A stretch of 35,542 nt of DNA from assembly GCA_014802015.1 (NCBI GenBank), contig JAAVDB010000017.1:1-35542 (forward strand). Reading direction: 5' to 3'. This document shows positions 1 through 8,508 of this stretch, piece after piece. The position numbers were made by a program, and so were the translations under genes. Position 1 is the stretch's first letter; every line of letters begins with the position of its first letter. This DNA is from Bacteroides sp. (GTDB lineage: Bacteria; Bacteroidota; Bacteroidia; Bacteroidales; Muribaculaceae). The notes under the pieces were generated by a model. It searched no databases and had not been told where the DNA came from. It saw only the letters and a list, made by a program, of their open reading frames with translations.

Positions 1-132
1 AAGGAAAATGTTGGTTTTGAATTGTGGGGACCACGAGGAGAAAAAGAATCGACTGTGCGGTTTGTCACAGACTGGTCGACAACCATTGAGGATGTCAATG
101 CTCTGCTCAGACTTATAAGTAATTCTCAATAA
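1..132 (+). CDS. C-terminal end of a probable low-specificity L-threonine aldolase (partial)
   Basis: Frame 1 is open from the window edge to a TAA at 130-132, giving 43 residues. The tail reads GFELWG, then ESTVRFVTDWSTT, then IEDVNALLRLI. This pattern of a strand, the phrase RFVTDWSTT and a final ED(V/I)-rich helix is how PLP-dependent beta-eliminating lyases of the threonine aldolase type end in Bacteroidetes. Such enzymes cleave L-threonine or L-allo-threonine to glycine and acetaldehyde in the cytoplasm. The PLP lysine lies upstream of the window and cannot be checked. The family call rests only on the tail, so another fold-type I aminotransferase-like enzyme remains possible. Confidence 0.6.
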   Translation, partial: KENVGFELWGPRGEKESTVRFVTDWSTTIEDVNALLRLISNSQ

Positions 133-324
133 TTAGCTTATATCAATCTTCGGATTAATATTGTAATCTTCAAACTTGCTAAGATTAATTTCGAATCTTA
201 ATATAAACTAATTATCGAAACTTACTTATTAGATTATTTTATCAAAACACATATCTAATAATATGTGCATGTTGGCGTTTAGGACAAAAAGAGCTAATTT
301 TGCTTTATTGTAAGACTTTTTACT
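133..324. other. AT-rich spacer with weak inverted repeats before the glucanotransferase
   Basis: This spacer is much more AT-rich than the flanking genes. It holds two modest inverted repeats: TAAGATT/AATCTTA at 180-186 and 194-200, and TTATTAGAT/ATCTAATAA at 226-234 and 253-261. Neither is followed by a T run, so neither is a convincing terminator. The promoter for the downstream gene sits at its right end. Confidence 0.4.
271..302 (+). promoter_or_regulatory. Predicted Bacteroidetes-type promoter of the glucanotransferase gene
   Basis: TAATTTTG at 295-302 matches the -7 consensus TAnnTTTG. A GTTG at 271-274, three of four to TTTG, lies exactly 20 bp upstream as the -33 box. Transcription would start near 309, leaving a leader of only about 16 nt before the ATG at 325. 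Confidence 0.5.
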
Positions 325-3018
325 ATGAAGATAACCTTTCAAGTCAATTACCGCACCGAGTGGGGCGAGAATCTTTTCATCATCGGCTCGCCATCTGTGA
401 TGGGGGGCGGTGATGCCGGCAAGGCCCTCGCGATGAATTGCACGGGCGACGGGACCTGGTCGGTGACAGTGGATCTGCCCGATTCGCTCGACCTGATAAA
501 TTACAGCTATATCGTACGCCGTAATGACGGCTCTATCAGACATGAGTGGGGCAAGCCTCACTCCGTGAACATGACATCGGCCACACCCGATCTGACAATA
601 TTGGACCGTTGGTCGGATCAGCCCGATGACAAACCTTACTATGCAAGCGCGTTCACCGAATGTATATTCCGCCGCAATCAGCCCGACAAGCCGGTCAAGA
701 ATCGCCCCGGCTATCTGACACTGTGTGTCGATGCGCCGATGATACGCCCCGACGAGGCTGTAGCGGTGACCGGTGAGGCGGAAGCCATGGGGGCGTGGCA
801 GCCTGAGAAGGCTCTGCGCATGAGTGATGCCGATTATCCGGTGTGGAAAGTTAACATTCCTCTGCAGGACATACGTCACGGCGGTGAGTACAAGTTCGTG
901 ATCGTAAAAAAGTCAGACGGCTCGCTCGTGGCGTGGGAGAAGGGTGACAACCGTACGTTCAATCTGCCATACACCAAGTCCAAGGCCGCCATACTCGACA
1001 CAGGTCAGCAGCTCGTGAGTCCGCTCACCCCATGGCGCGGAGCCGGCGTGGCCATCCCCGTGTTCTCACTGCGCAGCGACGAGGACTTCGGCGTGGGCGA
1101 CTTCATGGATCTCAAGCTGATGGTTGACTGGGCCGTAAAGACCGGCCAGAACTTCGTGCAGGTGCTCCCTGTCAACGACACGACGATGACCCACAGGTGG
1201 ACCGACTCGTACCCCTACAACGCCAATTCGACCTTCGCACTGCATCCCATGTATCTTCGCCCGTCCGAGATGGGACGGCTCGATGATCAGGAACGTCAGC
1301 GCTATTTCGACAATCTGGCACGCGAACTCAACAGCCTGCCCGCGCTCGATTATGAGAAGGTGGATGCGGCTAAGTATCAGTACACCCGCGAACTGTTTAC
1401 CCAGAACGGAGCCAAGGACCTCGCGTCAAAGGAATTCAAGGAGTTTTTCAGCCGCAATGCCTACTGGCTCACGCCCTACGCGGCCTTCTGTGTGCTGCGT
1501 GACCTCAACGCCACACCCGACATGAGCCGCTGGGGAGAATATGCGGTGTATGACGAGAAGAAAGTGGGCGAATTTATCGCATCCTACTCCGAGGACATAA
1601 ATTACGTCTACTATCTGCAATATCATCTCGACCGTCAGATGCGCATCGTGCATGACTACGCACGTGCCCGCGGTGTCGCCATCAAGGGGGACATCCCCAT
1701 AGGCATATCACGCACGAGCGCAGACGCATGGATCTCGCCCCGGCTGTTCAATCTCGACTGTCAGGCCGGCGCCCCGCCTGACGACTTCTCGGTGCTGGGA
1801 CAGAACTGGGGATTCCCGACCTACAACTGGGAGGAGATGGCTAAGGATGGTTTTGCCTGGTGGAAAGCACGTTTCCGCAAGATGTCGGAGTATTTCGACG
1901 CCTACCGCATAGATCATGTGCTCGGATTCTTCCGTATATGGCAGATACCTGTCAACGCCATCCACGGCCTGCTCGGCATCTTCAACCGTGCGCTGCCGTT
2001 CTCGGTCGAGGAACTGCGCCACGAATACGACTTCTGGCTCGACACCTCACGCCACACACGGCCTCTGATTCTCGACAGTATGCTCGACGAGCTGTTCGGC
2101 GACCTTGCCGACGAGTGCCGCAGTCACTATCTCGTCAGCGAGGGCAACGGCCGTTACCGTCTGCGCCAAGAGTATGACACACAGCGTAAGGTGGCTGACA
2201 GGTTTGCCGCGCTCGCCACGGACAATAAAGCCGGACAGGAGAAGAACGAACGCCTCTGTCAAGGTCTGCTCATGCTCCTCGACGACGTGCTGTTCATCGA
2301 GGATCCATACGAAAAAGGGCGCTTCCACCCGCGCATCTCGGCATGGAACACCATGCAGTACAAGACACTCGGCGATTACGAGCGCTGGTGTTTCGACCGT
2401 CTGTATCACGACTTCTTCTACCGCCGCAACAATGATTTCTGGCAGGAGCAGGCCTTATGGAAACTCCCCCCACTCATCGACGCTACCGACATGCTCGTAT
2501 GCGCCGAGGATCTCGGCATGATACCGGCATGTGTCCCCGCGGTGATGGAGGCTCTCAAGATACTCGTGCTTGAGATACAGCGCATGCCCAAAGAGGCATG
2601 GGTGCCGTTCGGCAACACGCACAACTATCCATACTACTCCGTGTGCACCACATCGTCACATGACATGGACGGCATACGCCGCTGGTGGGAGACCGATCCG
2701 GCGCTGACTCAGCGTTACTACAACGAAGTGCTGCACGAAGAGGGGGAGGCTCCGGCGACGGCTACGCCTGACATCTGCCGACGCATCATCAGCATGCACC
2801 TCGACTCGCCGTCGATGCTGTGCATACTCCCGTTGCAGGACTGGCTGTCGACCGACGGGGTGCTACGCCGTCAGGATCCGCGCGAGGAGCTGATAAACAT
2901 CCCCGCCAATCCCCGTCATTACTGGCGCTACCGCATGCACCTGACCCTCGAACAGCTCAACGAGGAGAAAGAACTCAACACCCGCCTGCGCAACATGATA
3001 CGCACATCGGGACGATAA
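325..3018 (+). CDS. malQ: 4-alpha-glucanotransferase, DPE2-type (CBM20-CBM20-GH77)
   Basis: This cytoplasmic enzyme moves alpha-1,4-glucan segments between maltose, maltodextrins and glycogen-like acceptors. Residues about 1-105 and 128-230 look like two starch-binding CBM20 modules; the second has the phrase VTGEAEAMGAWQPEKAL. Residues 240-880 form the GH77 barrel. The three expected acidic residues are visible: nucleophile D530 in YRIDH, acid/base E728 in AEDLG and D780 in SSHD. The D530-E728 spacing is about 200 residues, against about 50 in E. coli MalQ, so roughly 150 residues are inserted. Tandem CBM20 plus this insertion is the plant DPE2 layout. There is no signal peptide. The ATG at 325 follows a good promoter closely and the CBM20 begins at once, which supports this start. 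The gene stands alone between a promoter and a strong terminator. Confidence 0.95.
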   Translation: MKITFQVNYRTEWGENLFIIGSPSVMGGGDAGKALAMNCTGDGTWSVTVDLPDSLDLINYSYIVRRNDGSIRHEWGKPHSVNMTSATPDLTILDRWSDQPDDKPYYASAFTECIFRRNQPDKPVKNRPGYLTLCVDAPMIRPDEAVAVTGEAEAMGAWQPEKALRMSDADYPVWKVNIPLQDIRHGGEYKFVIVKKSDGSLVAWEKGDNRTFNLPYTKSKAAILDTGQQLVSPLTPWRGAGVAIPVFSLRSDEDFGVGDFMDLKLMVDWAVKTGQNFVQVLPVNDTTMTHRWTDSYPYNANSTFALHPMYLRPSEMGRLDDQERQRYFDNLARELNSLPALDYEKVDAAKYQYTRELFTQNGAKDLASKEFKEFFSRNAYWLTPYAAFCVLRDLNATPDMSRWGEYAVYDEKKVGEFIASYSEDINYVYYLQYHLDRQMRIVHDYARARGVAIKGDIPIGISRTSADAWISPRLFNLDCQAGAPPDDFSVLGQNWGFPTYNWEEMAKDGFAWWKARFRKMSEYFDAYRIDHVLGFFRIWQIPVNAIHGLLGIFNRALPFSVEELRHEYDFWLDTSRHTRPLILDSMLDELFGDLADECRSHYLVSEGNGRYRLRQEYDTQRKVADRFAALATDNKAGQEKNERLCQGLLMLLDDVLFIEDPYEKGRFHPRISAWNTMQYKTLGDYERWCFDRLYHDFFYRRNNDFWQEQALWKLPPLIDATDMLVCAEDLGMIPACVPAVMEALKILVLEIQRMPKEAWVPFGNTHNYPYYSVCTTSSHDMDGIRRWWETDPALTQRYYNEVLHEEGEAPATATPDICRRIISMHLDSPSMLCILPLQDWLSTDGVLRRQDPREELINIPANPRHYWRYRMHLTLEQLNEEKELNTRLRNMIRTSGR

Positions 3019-3055
3019 CCTCCAAGGCGGTATTTTATAACCACCTCTTACGACA

Positions 3056-3096
3056 TGGCCGAAACGCTGTTAAGAGCCGTTTCGGCCACTTTTTTA
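3056..3096 (+). terminator. Rho-independent terminator after malQ
   Basis: TGGCCGAAACG at 3056-3066 pairs perfectly with CGTTTCGGCCA at 3078-3088. The 11-bp stem has an 11-nt loop and is followed by CTTTTTTAT. Confidence 0.9.
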
Positions 3097-3151
3097 TATA
3101 TTAATTGGTGGTATTAATGCCTTTCTTAATCTTAATTTAACGTCACGACTC

Positions 3152-3159
3152 TACTTTTG
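3152..3159 (+). promoter_or_regulatory. Candidate -7 box for the GH43 gene
   Basis: TACTTTTG fits TAnnTTTG and lies about 45 bp before the GH43 start codon. No clean TTTG is seen 19-21 bp upstream, so this is a partial match. Confidence 0.4.
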
Positions 3160-3202
3160 TATCTGATATTTACCAAAAAATACCATATACATAAGTATAA
3201 CC

Positions 3203-5848
3203 ATGAAATCAGAGTTAAGAACCATTCTGGCCTGCGCCATGCTGCTGCCGCTGACATCGCCGGCTCAGATACCGGCCGGATATAAGGGTACACCCTTCAA
3301 TGGTCCGCACAACGTACCGGGGCGACTTGAGGCCGAGGACTTCGACAACGGAGGCGAGGGCATATCGTGGCATGACGCCACATCCACCAATCAGGGCAGC
3401 AGTTATCGCGACAACTGCAACGTGGACATCGAGCGACAGTACAGCATCGGATTTACCGAAAACGGCGAGTGGCTTAATTACACTATCAATGTCACCGAGG
3501 ACGGAGCCTACACCGTACGCTCATACTGTTGCGGTCCCAACGGCAACGGCAGTTTCCATCTTGAGGTGGACGGTAAGGTAGTGACCCGCAGCATCAAGGC
3601 TCCGGTGGTAAGTGACTGGGGCGACTTCTCGCAGTGTGCCAAGGCTACAATCCAACTGACCAAGGGCACGCACCTGTTCCGCTGGTACACCTACGGAGGC
3701 ATGAACATCGACCGCTATGAGTTTGAGCGCACAGGTGCTTATAATCCTGACGATATTCTCGGCAATTTCAACTATCCCGTCACGAAACCGTCATCCAACC
3801 CGTTGTTTGTCAACTTTGACTCGCCCATGTACGGATCGGACGGCATAGGCAGCATGTACACGGCCGACCCTTCGGCCCACGTGTTCAAGGACCCCGACAC
3901 CGGTCGTGACCGTCTGTACGTCTACGCATCGCATGACATGGAGCCGGCCAACGGTTGTGACCGTATGGACCGTTACCACATCTTTTCGACCGAAGATATG
4001 GTCAACTGGACCGACCACGGCGAGATACTCAACTCATCGCAGGTGAGCTGGGGACGCCCCGACGGAGGCTTCATGTGGGCACCCGACTGTGCATACCGCA
4101 ACGGCACATATTACTTCTACTTCCCCCACCCCAGCGGTAATGACTGGGACAGCACATGGAAGATAGGCATTGCCACAAGCTCACGTCCGGCCGACGGATT
4201 TACCGTGAAAGGATATATCGACGGCGTGCCGCCTCACATCGATCCGTGTGTGTTCATCGATGATGACGGACAGGCTTATATATATGTAGGTGGCGGTGGT
4301 CACTGCTTCGGTGGCAAGCTCAAGAGCAATATGGTCGAGCTGGACGGCGCCATGAAGGAGATGTCGGGACTGGAGGATTTTCACGAGGGTACATGGATGC
4401 ATAAGTATAACGGCAAATACTATCTGTCGTATGCCGACAATCACGGTGACGACGGCAACCAGTTACGCTATGCCGTGTCAGACTCCCCTCTGGGCCCGTG
4501 GAAATCAAAGGGCGCTTATCTCTACGCCACCGGCTGCTACACCAGCCACGGGTCGATCGTCGAGTTTAACGGCAAGTGGTATGCCTTCTATCACACCAGC
4601 AACTATTCGGGCGTTGGCGAACTGCGGTCATCCTGTTTCGACGAGCTCCAATATGACTCTTCCGGCAACATCCTTCCCGTACACAACTGGGGAGAGCCTT
4701 ACGGCGGAAGCGCCGTGACCATCAGCCCGGCCGGCATCACTGTCGAGGCCGAGGACTATAACACGGGCGGATACCACTGCGCATACTTCAAGAACAACCG
4801 TTCGGACGCTCCCCACAGCAACGGACGTGCCACCGATGATGTGGAGATAGCCGCTGACGGGGCACGCACCTACGTCAAGGGTATGGAGAAAGGCGAATGG
4901 CTGAGATATTCATGCTCGGTGCCGGAGCGTGGCACGTATGACATCACGTTCAGAGTGCGTGGCAGCAACAACGGTAGCTTTCATCTGAGCGTTGACGGCA
5001 CTGACAAGACCGGAGCACTGTCGGCTGACAACTCTACGGCTTGGAAAACAGTCTCGGTCACAGGTGTCAATTTCCCGGCCGGAGCCTCCTATCTCGACCT
5101 GCGTTTCACAAACGGATATGTCGACATCGACAATATCGTCATCACTCCGGCCGAACCGTATAAAGGCTCCGCCTACAAGAATCATTCGATACCCGGCCTG
5201 ATTCAGGCTGAGGACTTTGACCTCGGCGGCGAGGGGGTGGCATTCTACAACGGCATCACCGGCAACCAGAACAAACAGACAGGTTACCGTACCGACAAGG
5301 CTGACGAGATAGCCGACTTCGAGAAGGGTGCCAATCTGCACCTGTGCTGGATGAACGACAGCAAGTGGTTCAAATACACATTCCAATGCCGTCAGGCAGG
5401 CAACTATACAGTCTATGCCAACGTAGCCAATCAGGCAAACAGCTCTGCCCGGGTGAAGATTATCATCGACGACAAGCAGTATAGTTCCGACGAATTTACC
5501 GGCAAGGGATGGGACAGTTACGCCGAGACAGTCTTTCCCGACAAGATCTATTTCCCGGCCGGGACCAACACCATCGAGATGCGTACACCGCTCAACATCG
5601 ACTACATGCGATTTGTCCGTGACAACTCATCCGAACTCACCGACATCGTCAACGACTCATCCGCACCCGAGGTCATATCGGCCAACGGGGAGATAATCAT
5701 CAGACGTTACGAAGGTGCTGTCAGCATCTACCGCACCGACGGCACCGTCGCCTACAGTTCGGCCGGGTGTCCCGCCTCAGTGAAGCTACCTGCAGGGCTG
5801 TATATAGTAGCACTGTCAGGCCTCACCGCCAAAGTAGCCGTACACTGA
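3203..5848 (+). CDS. Exported GH43 glycoside hydrolase with three CBM6 modules and a T9SS-like tail
   Basis: This probably removes arabinofuranosyl or xylosyl units from plant polysaccharide outside the cytoplasm. A signal peptide covers residues 1-21, with cleavage after SPA. The order is CBM6 (38-176, starting PGRLEAEDFDNGGEG), GH43 five-bladed propeller (about 196-500), CBM6 (510-648), CBM6 (662-806) and a C-terminal beta domain (824-881). GH43 catalytic residues are visible: base D222 in TADPSAHVF, D347 in HIDPCVF and acid E395 in DFHEGTW. The tail VSIYRTDGTV...LPAGLYIVAL resembles a type A type-IX-secretion sorting domain. GH43 covers arabinofuranosidases, xylosidases and arabinanases; the nearby arabinose operon favours an arabinose-releasing activity, which is inference. 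The gene is monocistronic, between its own promoter region and a perfect 16-bp terminator stem. No SusC/SusD pair is in the window. Confidence 0.92.
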   Translation: MKSELRTILACAMLLPLTSPAQIPAGYKGTPFNGPHNVPGRLEAEDFDNGGEGISWHDATSTNQGSSYRDNCNVDIERQYSIGFTENGEWLNYTINVTEDGAYTVRSYCCGPNGNGSFHLEVDGKVVTRSIKAPVVSDWGDFSQCAKATIQLTKGTHLFRWYTYGGMNIDRYEFERTGAYNPDDILGNFNYPVTKPSSNPLFVNFDSPMYGSDGIGSMYTADPSAHVFKDPDTGRDRLYVYASHDMEPANGCDRMDRYHIFSTEDMVNWTDHGEILNSSQVSWGRPDGGFMWAPDCAYRNGTYYFYFPHPSGNDWDSTWKIGIATSSRPADGFTVKGYIDGVPPHIDPCVFIDDDGQAYIYVGGGGHCFGGKLKSNMVELDGAMKEMSGLEDFHEGTWMHKYNGKYYLSYADNHGDDGNQLRYAVSDSPLGPWKSKGAYLYATGCYTSHGSIVEFNGKWYAFYHTSNYSGVGELRSSCFDELQYDSSGNILPVHNWGEPYGGSAVTISPAGITVEAEDYNTGGYHCAYFKNNRSDAPHSNGRATDDVEIAADGARTYVKGMEKGEWLRYSCSVPERGTYDITFRVRGSNNGSFHLSVDGTDKTGALSADNSTAWKTVSVTGVNFPAGASYLDLRFTNGYVDIDNIVITPAEPYKGSAYKNHSIPGLIQAEDFDLGGEGVAFYNGITGNQNKQTGYRTDKADEIADFEKGANLHLCWMNDSKWFKYTFQCRQAGNYTVYANVANQANSSARVKIIIDDKQYSSDEFTGKGWDSYAETVFPDKIYFPAGTNTIEMRTPLNIDYMRFVRDNSSELTDIVNDSSAPEVISANGEIIIRRYEGAVSIYRTDGTVAYSSAGCPASVKLPAGLYIVALSGLTAKVAVH

Positions 5849-5885
5849 TCGCGTCAGACATTCTCGACCTGACACTATAATCCAC

Positions 5886-5937
5886 CTCCTGTCCTGCCAT
5901 CATCATCGCAACGATGGCAGGACAGGAGCATTTTTTT
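5886..5937 (+). terminator. Rho-independent terminator after the GH43 gene
   Basis: CTCCTGTCCTGCCATC at 5886-5901 pairs without mismatch with GATGGCAGGACAGGAG at 5913-5928. The 11-nt loop and following CATTTTTTTG make it a textbook terminator. Confidence 0.93.
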
Positions 5938-5994
5938 GTCCTGAGACAAAAATTTTTAACATTACCATCAACTATTCCGATAATGTATGTGTTA

Positions 5995-6002
5995 TATTTT
6001 TG
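5995..6002 (+). promoter_or_regulatory. Candidate -7 box for the DUF308 gene
   Basis: TATTTTTG matches TAnnTTTG 62 bp before the start codon. No matching -33 TTTG is found, so confidence is low. Confidence 0.35.
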
Positions 6003-6063
6003 AAAGCTAAAGAGAACAAGCTATCACGAAATAAAAATTTCAACTATTAAAATACAAGACGTT

Positions 6064-6618
6064 ATGAAAACTCTCTTTCAAAAATTTATGGGTGAATCCC
6101 GCTATTGGTGGGCCATCCTACTGGTAGGTATCCTTATGGTCATCTGTGGTTTCGCATATTGGTTCTGGCCCGTAGCCGGATACGCGGTAGCATCCCAGAT
6201 CTTCGGCTGGCTTCTTATTCTCGTCGGCGTCGTACAGTTGTGTCAGGCAGCCGGACCTAATGCAGGCAAAGGCTGGGGCTGGTGGCTGGCAGGCGGCATC
6301 ATCGACATGTTCATCGGATTTATGATGGTACGCAGCGTCGTGGTATCCGAGGCAGTCTTCCCCTACTTCCTTGCATTAATCTTCATCTTCTGGGGCATCA
6401 ACGCACTCTGCGCATCTGTTCAGCAGAACGCCCGCCGCTACTGGTGGTTGCAGCTCATCAACGGTGTCCTTCTTACCCTCATCGGATTCTTCTTCATCGA
6501 GGCCGGCTGGCTCCAGGATGTAGCTATGACAAGCTTCCTCACCTCACTCTCATTTATCTACTGGGGCTTCTCACTCGCAATGCTCTCATACGACATGAAG
6601 CCCGAACCCAAAGAATAA
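6064..6618 (+). CDS. DUF308 / HdeD-family six-helix membrane protein
   Basis: This 184-residue inner-membrane protein has six hydrophobic helices at about 16-35, 42-62, 73-92, 98-118, 126-146 and 154-174, with short charged ends. Repeated glycine-rich helices such as GWLLILVGVVQL and the helix-pair arrangement match DUF308, the family of E. coli HdeD. HdeD is linked to acid resistance at high cell density, but the biochemical role of DUF308 proteins is not settled and I infer no substrate. The gene is single, with a terminator hairpin 33 bp after the stop. The start is supported by the short N-terminal tail before helix 1. Confidence 0.85.
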   Translation: MKTLFQKFMGESRYWWAILLVGILMVICGFAYWFWPVAGYAVASQIFGWLLILVGVVQLCQAAGPNAGKGWGWWLAGGIIDMFIGFMMVRSVVVSEAVFPYFLALIFIFWGINALCASVQQNARRYWWLQLINGVLLTLIGFFFIEAGWLQDVAMTSFLTSLSFIYWGFSLAMLSYDMKPEPKE

Positions 6619-6650
6619 AGAAATTATATAACAACATAAAATAAACGGAC

Positions 6651-6690
6651 ACTCCTCCGCGACGCCACACAAGTGTCGCGGAGGAGTTTG
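6651..6690 (+). terminator. Hairpin terminator after the DUF308 gene
   Basis: ACTCCTCCGCGAC at 6651-6663 pairs perfectly with GTCGCGGAGGAGT at 6675-6687. Only TTTG follows, so the T tract is poor; the stem is strong enough to be a terminator or an RNA 3' end. Confidence 0.6.
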
Positions 6691-6728
6691 CTGTCAATTA
6701 CCATATCGAAAACAACCGGATGCCACCG

Positions 6729-6813
6729 ATTCCTTTGGATTTTATCAGAAATTGAGGCATTATTCCTTTGGATTTTTTCTAAAATAGCGCCATTATTCCT
6801 TTGGATTTTGTCT
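6729..6813. repeat. 33-bp tandem repeat, three units, coding-phase on the minus strand
   Basis: The 15-bp core ATTCCTTTGGATTTT occurs identically at 6729, 6762 and 6795, giving an exact 33-bp period twice. The rest of each unit is only partly conserved (TC, a short A-rich stretch, then a GC-containing end before CATT). The third unit is partial. On the minus strand, reading from an ATG at 6824, the period equals 11 codons and gives repeats of the type DKIQRNNGAIL, EKIQRNNASIS, DKIQRN. It is not CRISPR-like: the intervening segments are only 18 bp and resemble each other. I recognise no named element. Confidence 0.8.
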
Positions 6814-6825
6814 GAATAATACATA

Positions 6826-6873
6826 ACAACTGCACTTCGATTGTCTGTATCAGACTCATCGGAGTGCAGTTGT
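6826..6873. terminator. 16-bp hairpin downstream of araB
   Basis: The arms at 6826-6841 (ACAACTGCACTTCGAT) and 6858-6873 (ATCGGAGTGCAGTTGT) pair with a single G-T wobble around a 16-nt loop. It lies about 34 bp past the araB stop on the operon strand and probably ends or protects the arabinose mRNA. There is no strong T run on either strand. Confidence 0.55.
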
Positions 6874-6883
6874 TAATCTGACT

Positions 6884-6904
6884 GACAGGGGTTAATTCCC
6901 TGTC
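6884..6904 (-). terminator. Short hairpin immediately after the araB stop
   Basis: GACAGGG at 6884-6890 pairs with CCCTGTC at 6898-6904, two bases beyond the araB stop codon. No T tract follows on the operon strand, so it may stabilise the 3' end rather than terminate. Confidence 0.35.
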
Positions 6905-6906
6905 AA

Positions 6907-8499
6907 TTATTTCAATGCATCGACGGCGGCGTGCTCGATGGCGAGCCCGCCCTGATAGCGCTCGATGTATCGGTCAAAGCCTGCGACATCGGCCGGGTCA
7001 GGGAGTATCTCTGTACCGGCATCGCCGAGGAATACGCAGTCGTTCAACCATCCTGCGAGCGATCGCTTGTCGGCATTGCTGACCACGTATGCGGCAAGGA
7101 GCGCGATGCCCCATGCTCCCCCCTCGCCGGCTGTCTCCATGACTGAGATCGGCGAATTGAGTGCGGCGGCAAGCACACGCTGGCCGACACCGGGGGTCTT
7201 GAATAGGCCTCCGTGACCGGTGATGCGGTCCACTTCGACCTTCTCCTGATTGAACAGGATGTCATTGCCGATCTTGAGGACTGCGACTGATGCGTAAAGA
7301 TTGGCTCGCATGAAGTTGGCAAGAGTGAACTTGTCGGTGGCCTTGCGTACAAACAGCGGACGTCCCTCGCTGAGTCCCGTGACGGGTTCGCCCGAGAAAT
7401 AGTTGTATGACAACAATCCTCCGCAGTCAGCATCGCCGTTGAGGGCGCTGTTATAGAGCTTGCCGAACACTTCGTTCATGTCCACAGGCACTCCGAGCAG
7501 CTGCTGATATTCCTTAAACAGGTTTACCCATGCATTGAGGTCGGAGGTACAGTTGTTGCAATGCACCATTGCCACGGGGCTGCCGTCGGGCGTTGTGACC
7601 ATATCTATCACCTCGTAGGGGCGCGACAGCTCTCTCTCAAGCACAATCATGGAGAACGATGAGGTGCCGGCCGATACGTTGCCGGTGCGCTGGAGCACGG
7701 CATTGGTGGCCACCATGCCCGTGCCGGCATCCCCCTCAGGAGGACAGAACGGCACTCCGGGTTTGAGATGACCCGACACGTCAAGCATACGTGCACCCTT
7801 GTCGGTGAGGCGCCCCGCCTCCTGTCCGGCCACAAGAACGCCGGGAAGGATTGACTCAAGTGTCCAGGGATAATGCTCGGGGGCGATGAGCGTGTCAAAT
7901 TTGCTCACCATGCCGGCATTATAATTCTTGGTGTCAGGATCGATCGGGAGCATACCTGAGGCGTCACCTATGCCAAGCACCTTCTCACCCGTCAGCTGCC
8001 AGTGGATATAACCGGCAAGTGTGGTGAGATAAGTAATGTCCTTGACGTGAGGTTCCTTGTTCAGGATGGCCTGATAGAGATGCGATATGCTCCAGCGGAT
8101 AGGGATATTGTAGACAAAGAGTTCGGAAAGTGTCGAGGCAGCCTTGGCGGTGTTGGTGTTGCGCCATGTACGGAAGGGGACGAGAATCTCCTCATCCGCC
8201 CCAAACGGCATGTAGCCGTGCATCATGGCGCTTATGCCGATGGCTGCGAGTGTCTCGATCTCGATGTCATATTCGCGGCGCACATTATCGCGCAGATGGG
8301 CGTAGCAGTCTTGCAGACCGTACCAAATGGCCTCGGTGGAGTAGGTCCACAGTCCGTCGACCAGCTGATTCTCCCAGTCATGCACACCCTGAGCTATGGG
8401 CTTGTTATCCTCGTCGATAAGCACAGCCTTGATGCGGGTCGAGCCGAACTCGATGCCGAGTATCGCCCGACCCGACTCAATCGTTGATTTCGGATCCAT
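6907..8499 (-). CDS. araB: Ribulokinase (FGGY carbohydrate kinase)
   Basis: It phosphorylates L-ribulose to L-ribulose-5-phosphate with ATP, the second step of arabinose breakdown. The 530-residue protein starts its first actin-like domain at residue 13 with the phosphate-binding strand [17 protein letters not shown]. The second domain carries the FGGY-type segment [19 protein letters not shown] at 429 and the glycine-rich [14 protein letters not shown] that closes the ATP site. It differs from the classic E. coli AraB pattern, as is usual in Bacteroidetes, so the assignment leans on position: it is the last gene of the operon, 9 bp after araA. Another ketopentose kinase specificity is the main alternative, but all other arabinose steps are present and only this kinase is available. 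Confidence 0.88.
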   Translation of the reverse strand: MDPKSTIESGRAILGIEFGSTRIKAVLIDEDNKPIAQGVHDWENQLVDGLWTYSTEAIWYGLQDCYAHLRDNVRREYDIEIETLAAIGISAMMHGYMPFGADEEILVPFRTWRNTNTAKAASTLSELFVYNIPIRWSISHLYQAILNKEPHVKDITYLTTLAGYIHWQLTGEKVLGIGDASGMLPIDPDTKNYNAGMVSKFDTLIAPEHYPWTLESILPGVLVAGQEAGRLTDKGARMLDVSGHLKPGVPFCPPEGDAGTGMVATNAVLQRTGNVSAGTSSFSMIVLERELSRPYEVIDMVTTPDGSPVAMVHCNNCTSDLNAWVNLFKEYQQLLGVPVDMNEVFGKLYNSALNGDADCGGLLSYNYFSGEPVTGLSEGRPLFVRKATDKFTLANFMRANLYASVAVLKIGNDILFNQEKVEVDRITGHGGLFKTPGVGQRVLAAALNSPISVMETAGEGGAWGIALLAAYVVSNADKRSLAGWLNDCVFLGDAGTEILPDPADVAGFDRYIERYQGGLAIEHAAVDALK

Positions 8500-8508
8500 A
8501 TCTGACTA

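Noticed and set aside
229-879. 216-codon minus-strand open frame
   Set aside because: It lies antisense to the CBM20 part of the glucanotransferase, has no family likeness and begins in the AT-rich spacer; the plus-strand gene explains the region.
6729-6813. CRISPR array
   Set aside because: Repeats are 15 bp with 18-bp intervals that resemble one another; there are only three units and no cas genes.
6624-6824. 66-codon minus-strand frame as a confirmed gene
   Set aside because: The first half is the 33-bp repeat peptide, but the second half is the antisense of the DUF308 terminator hairpin. I report the repeat and not a firm coding sequence.
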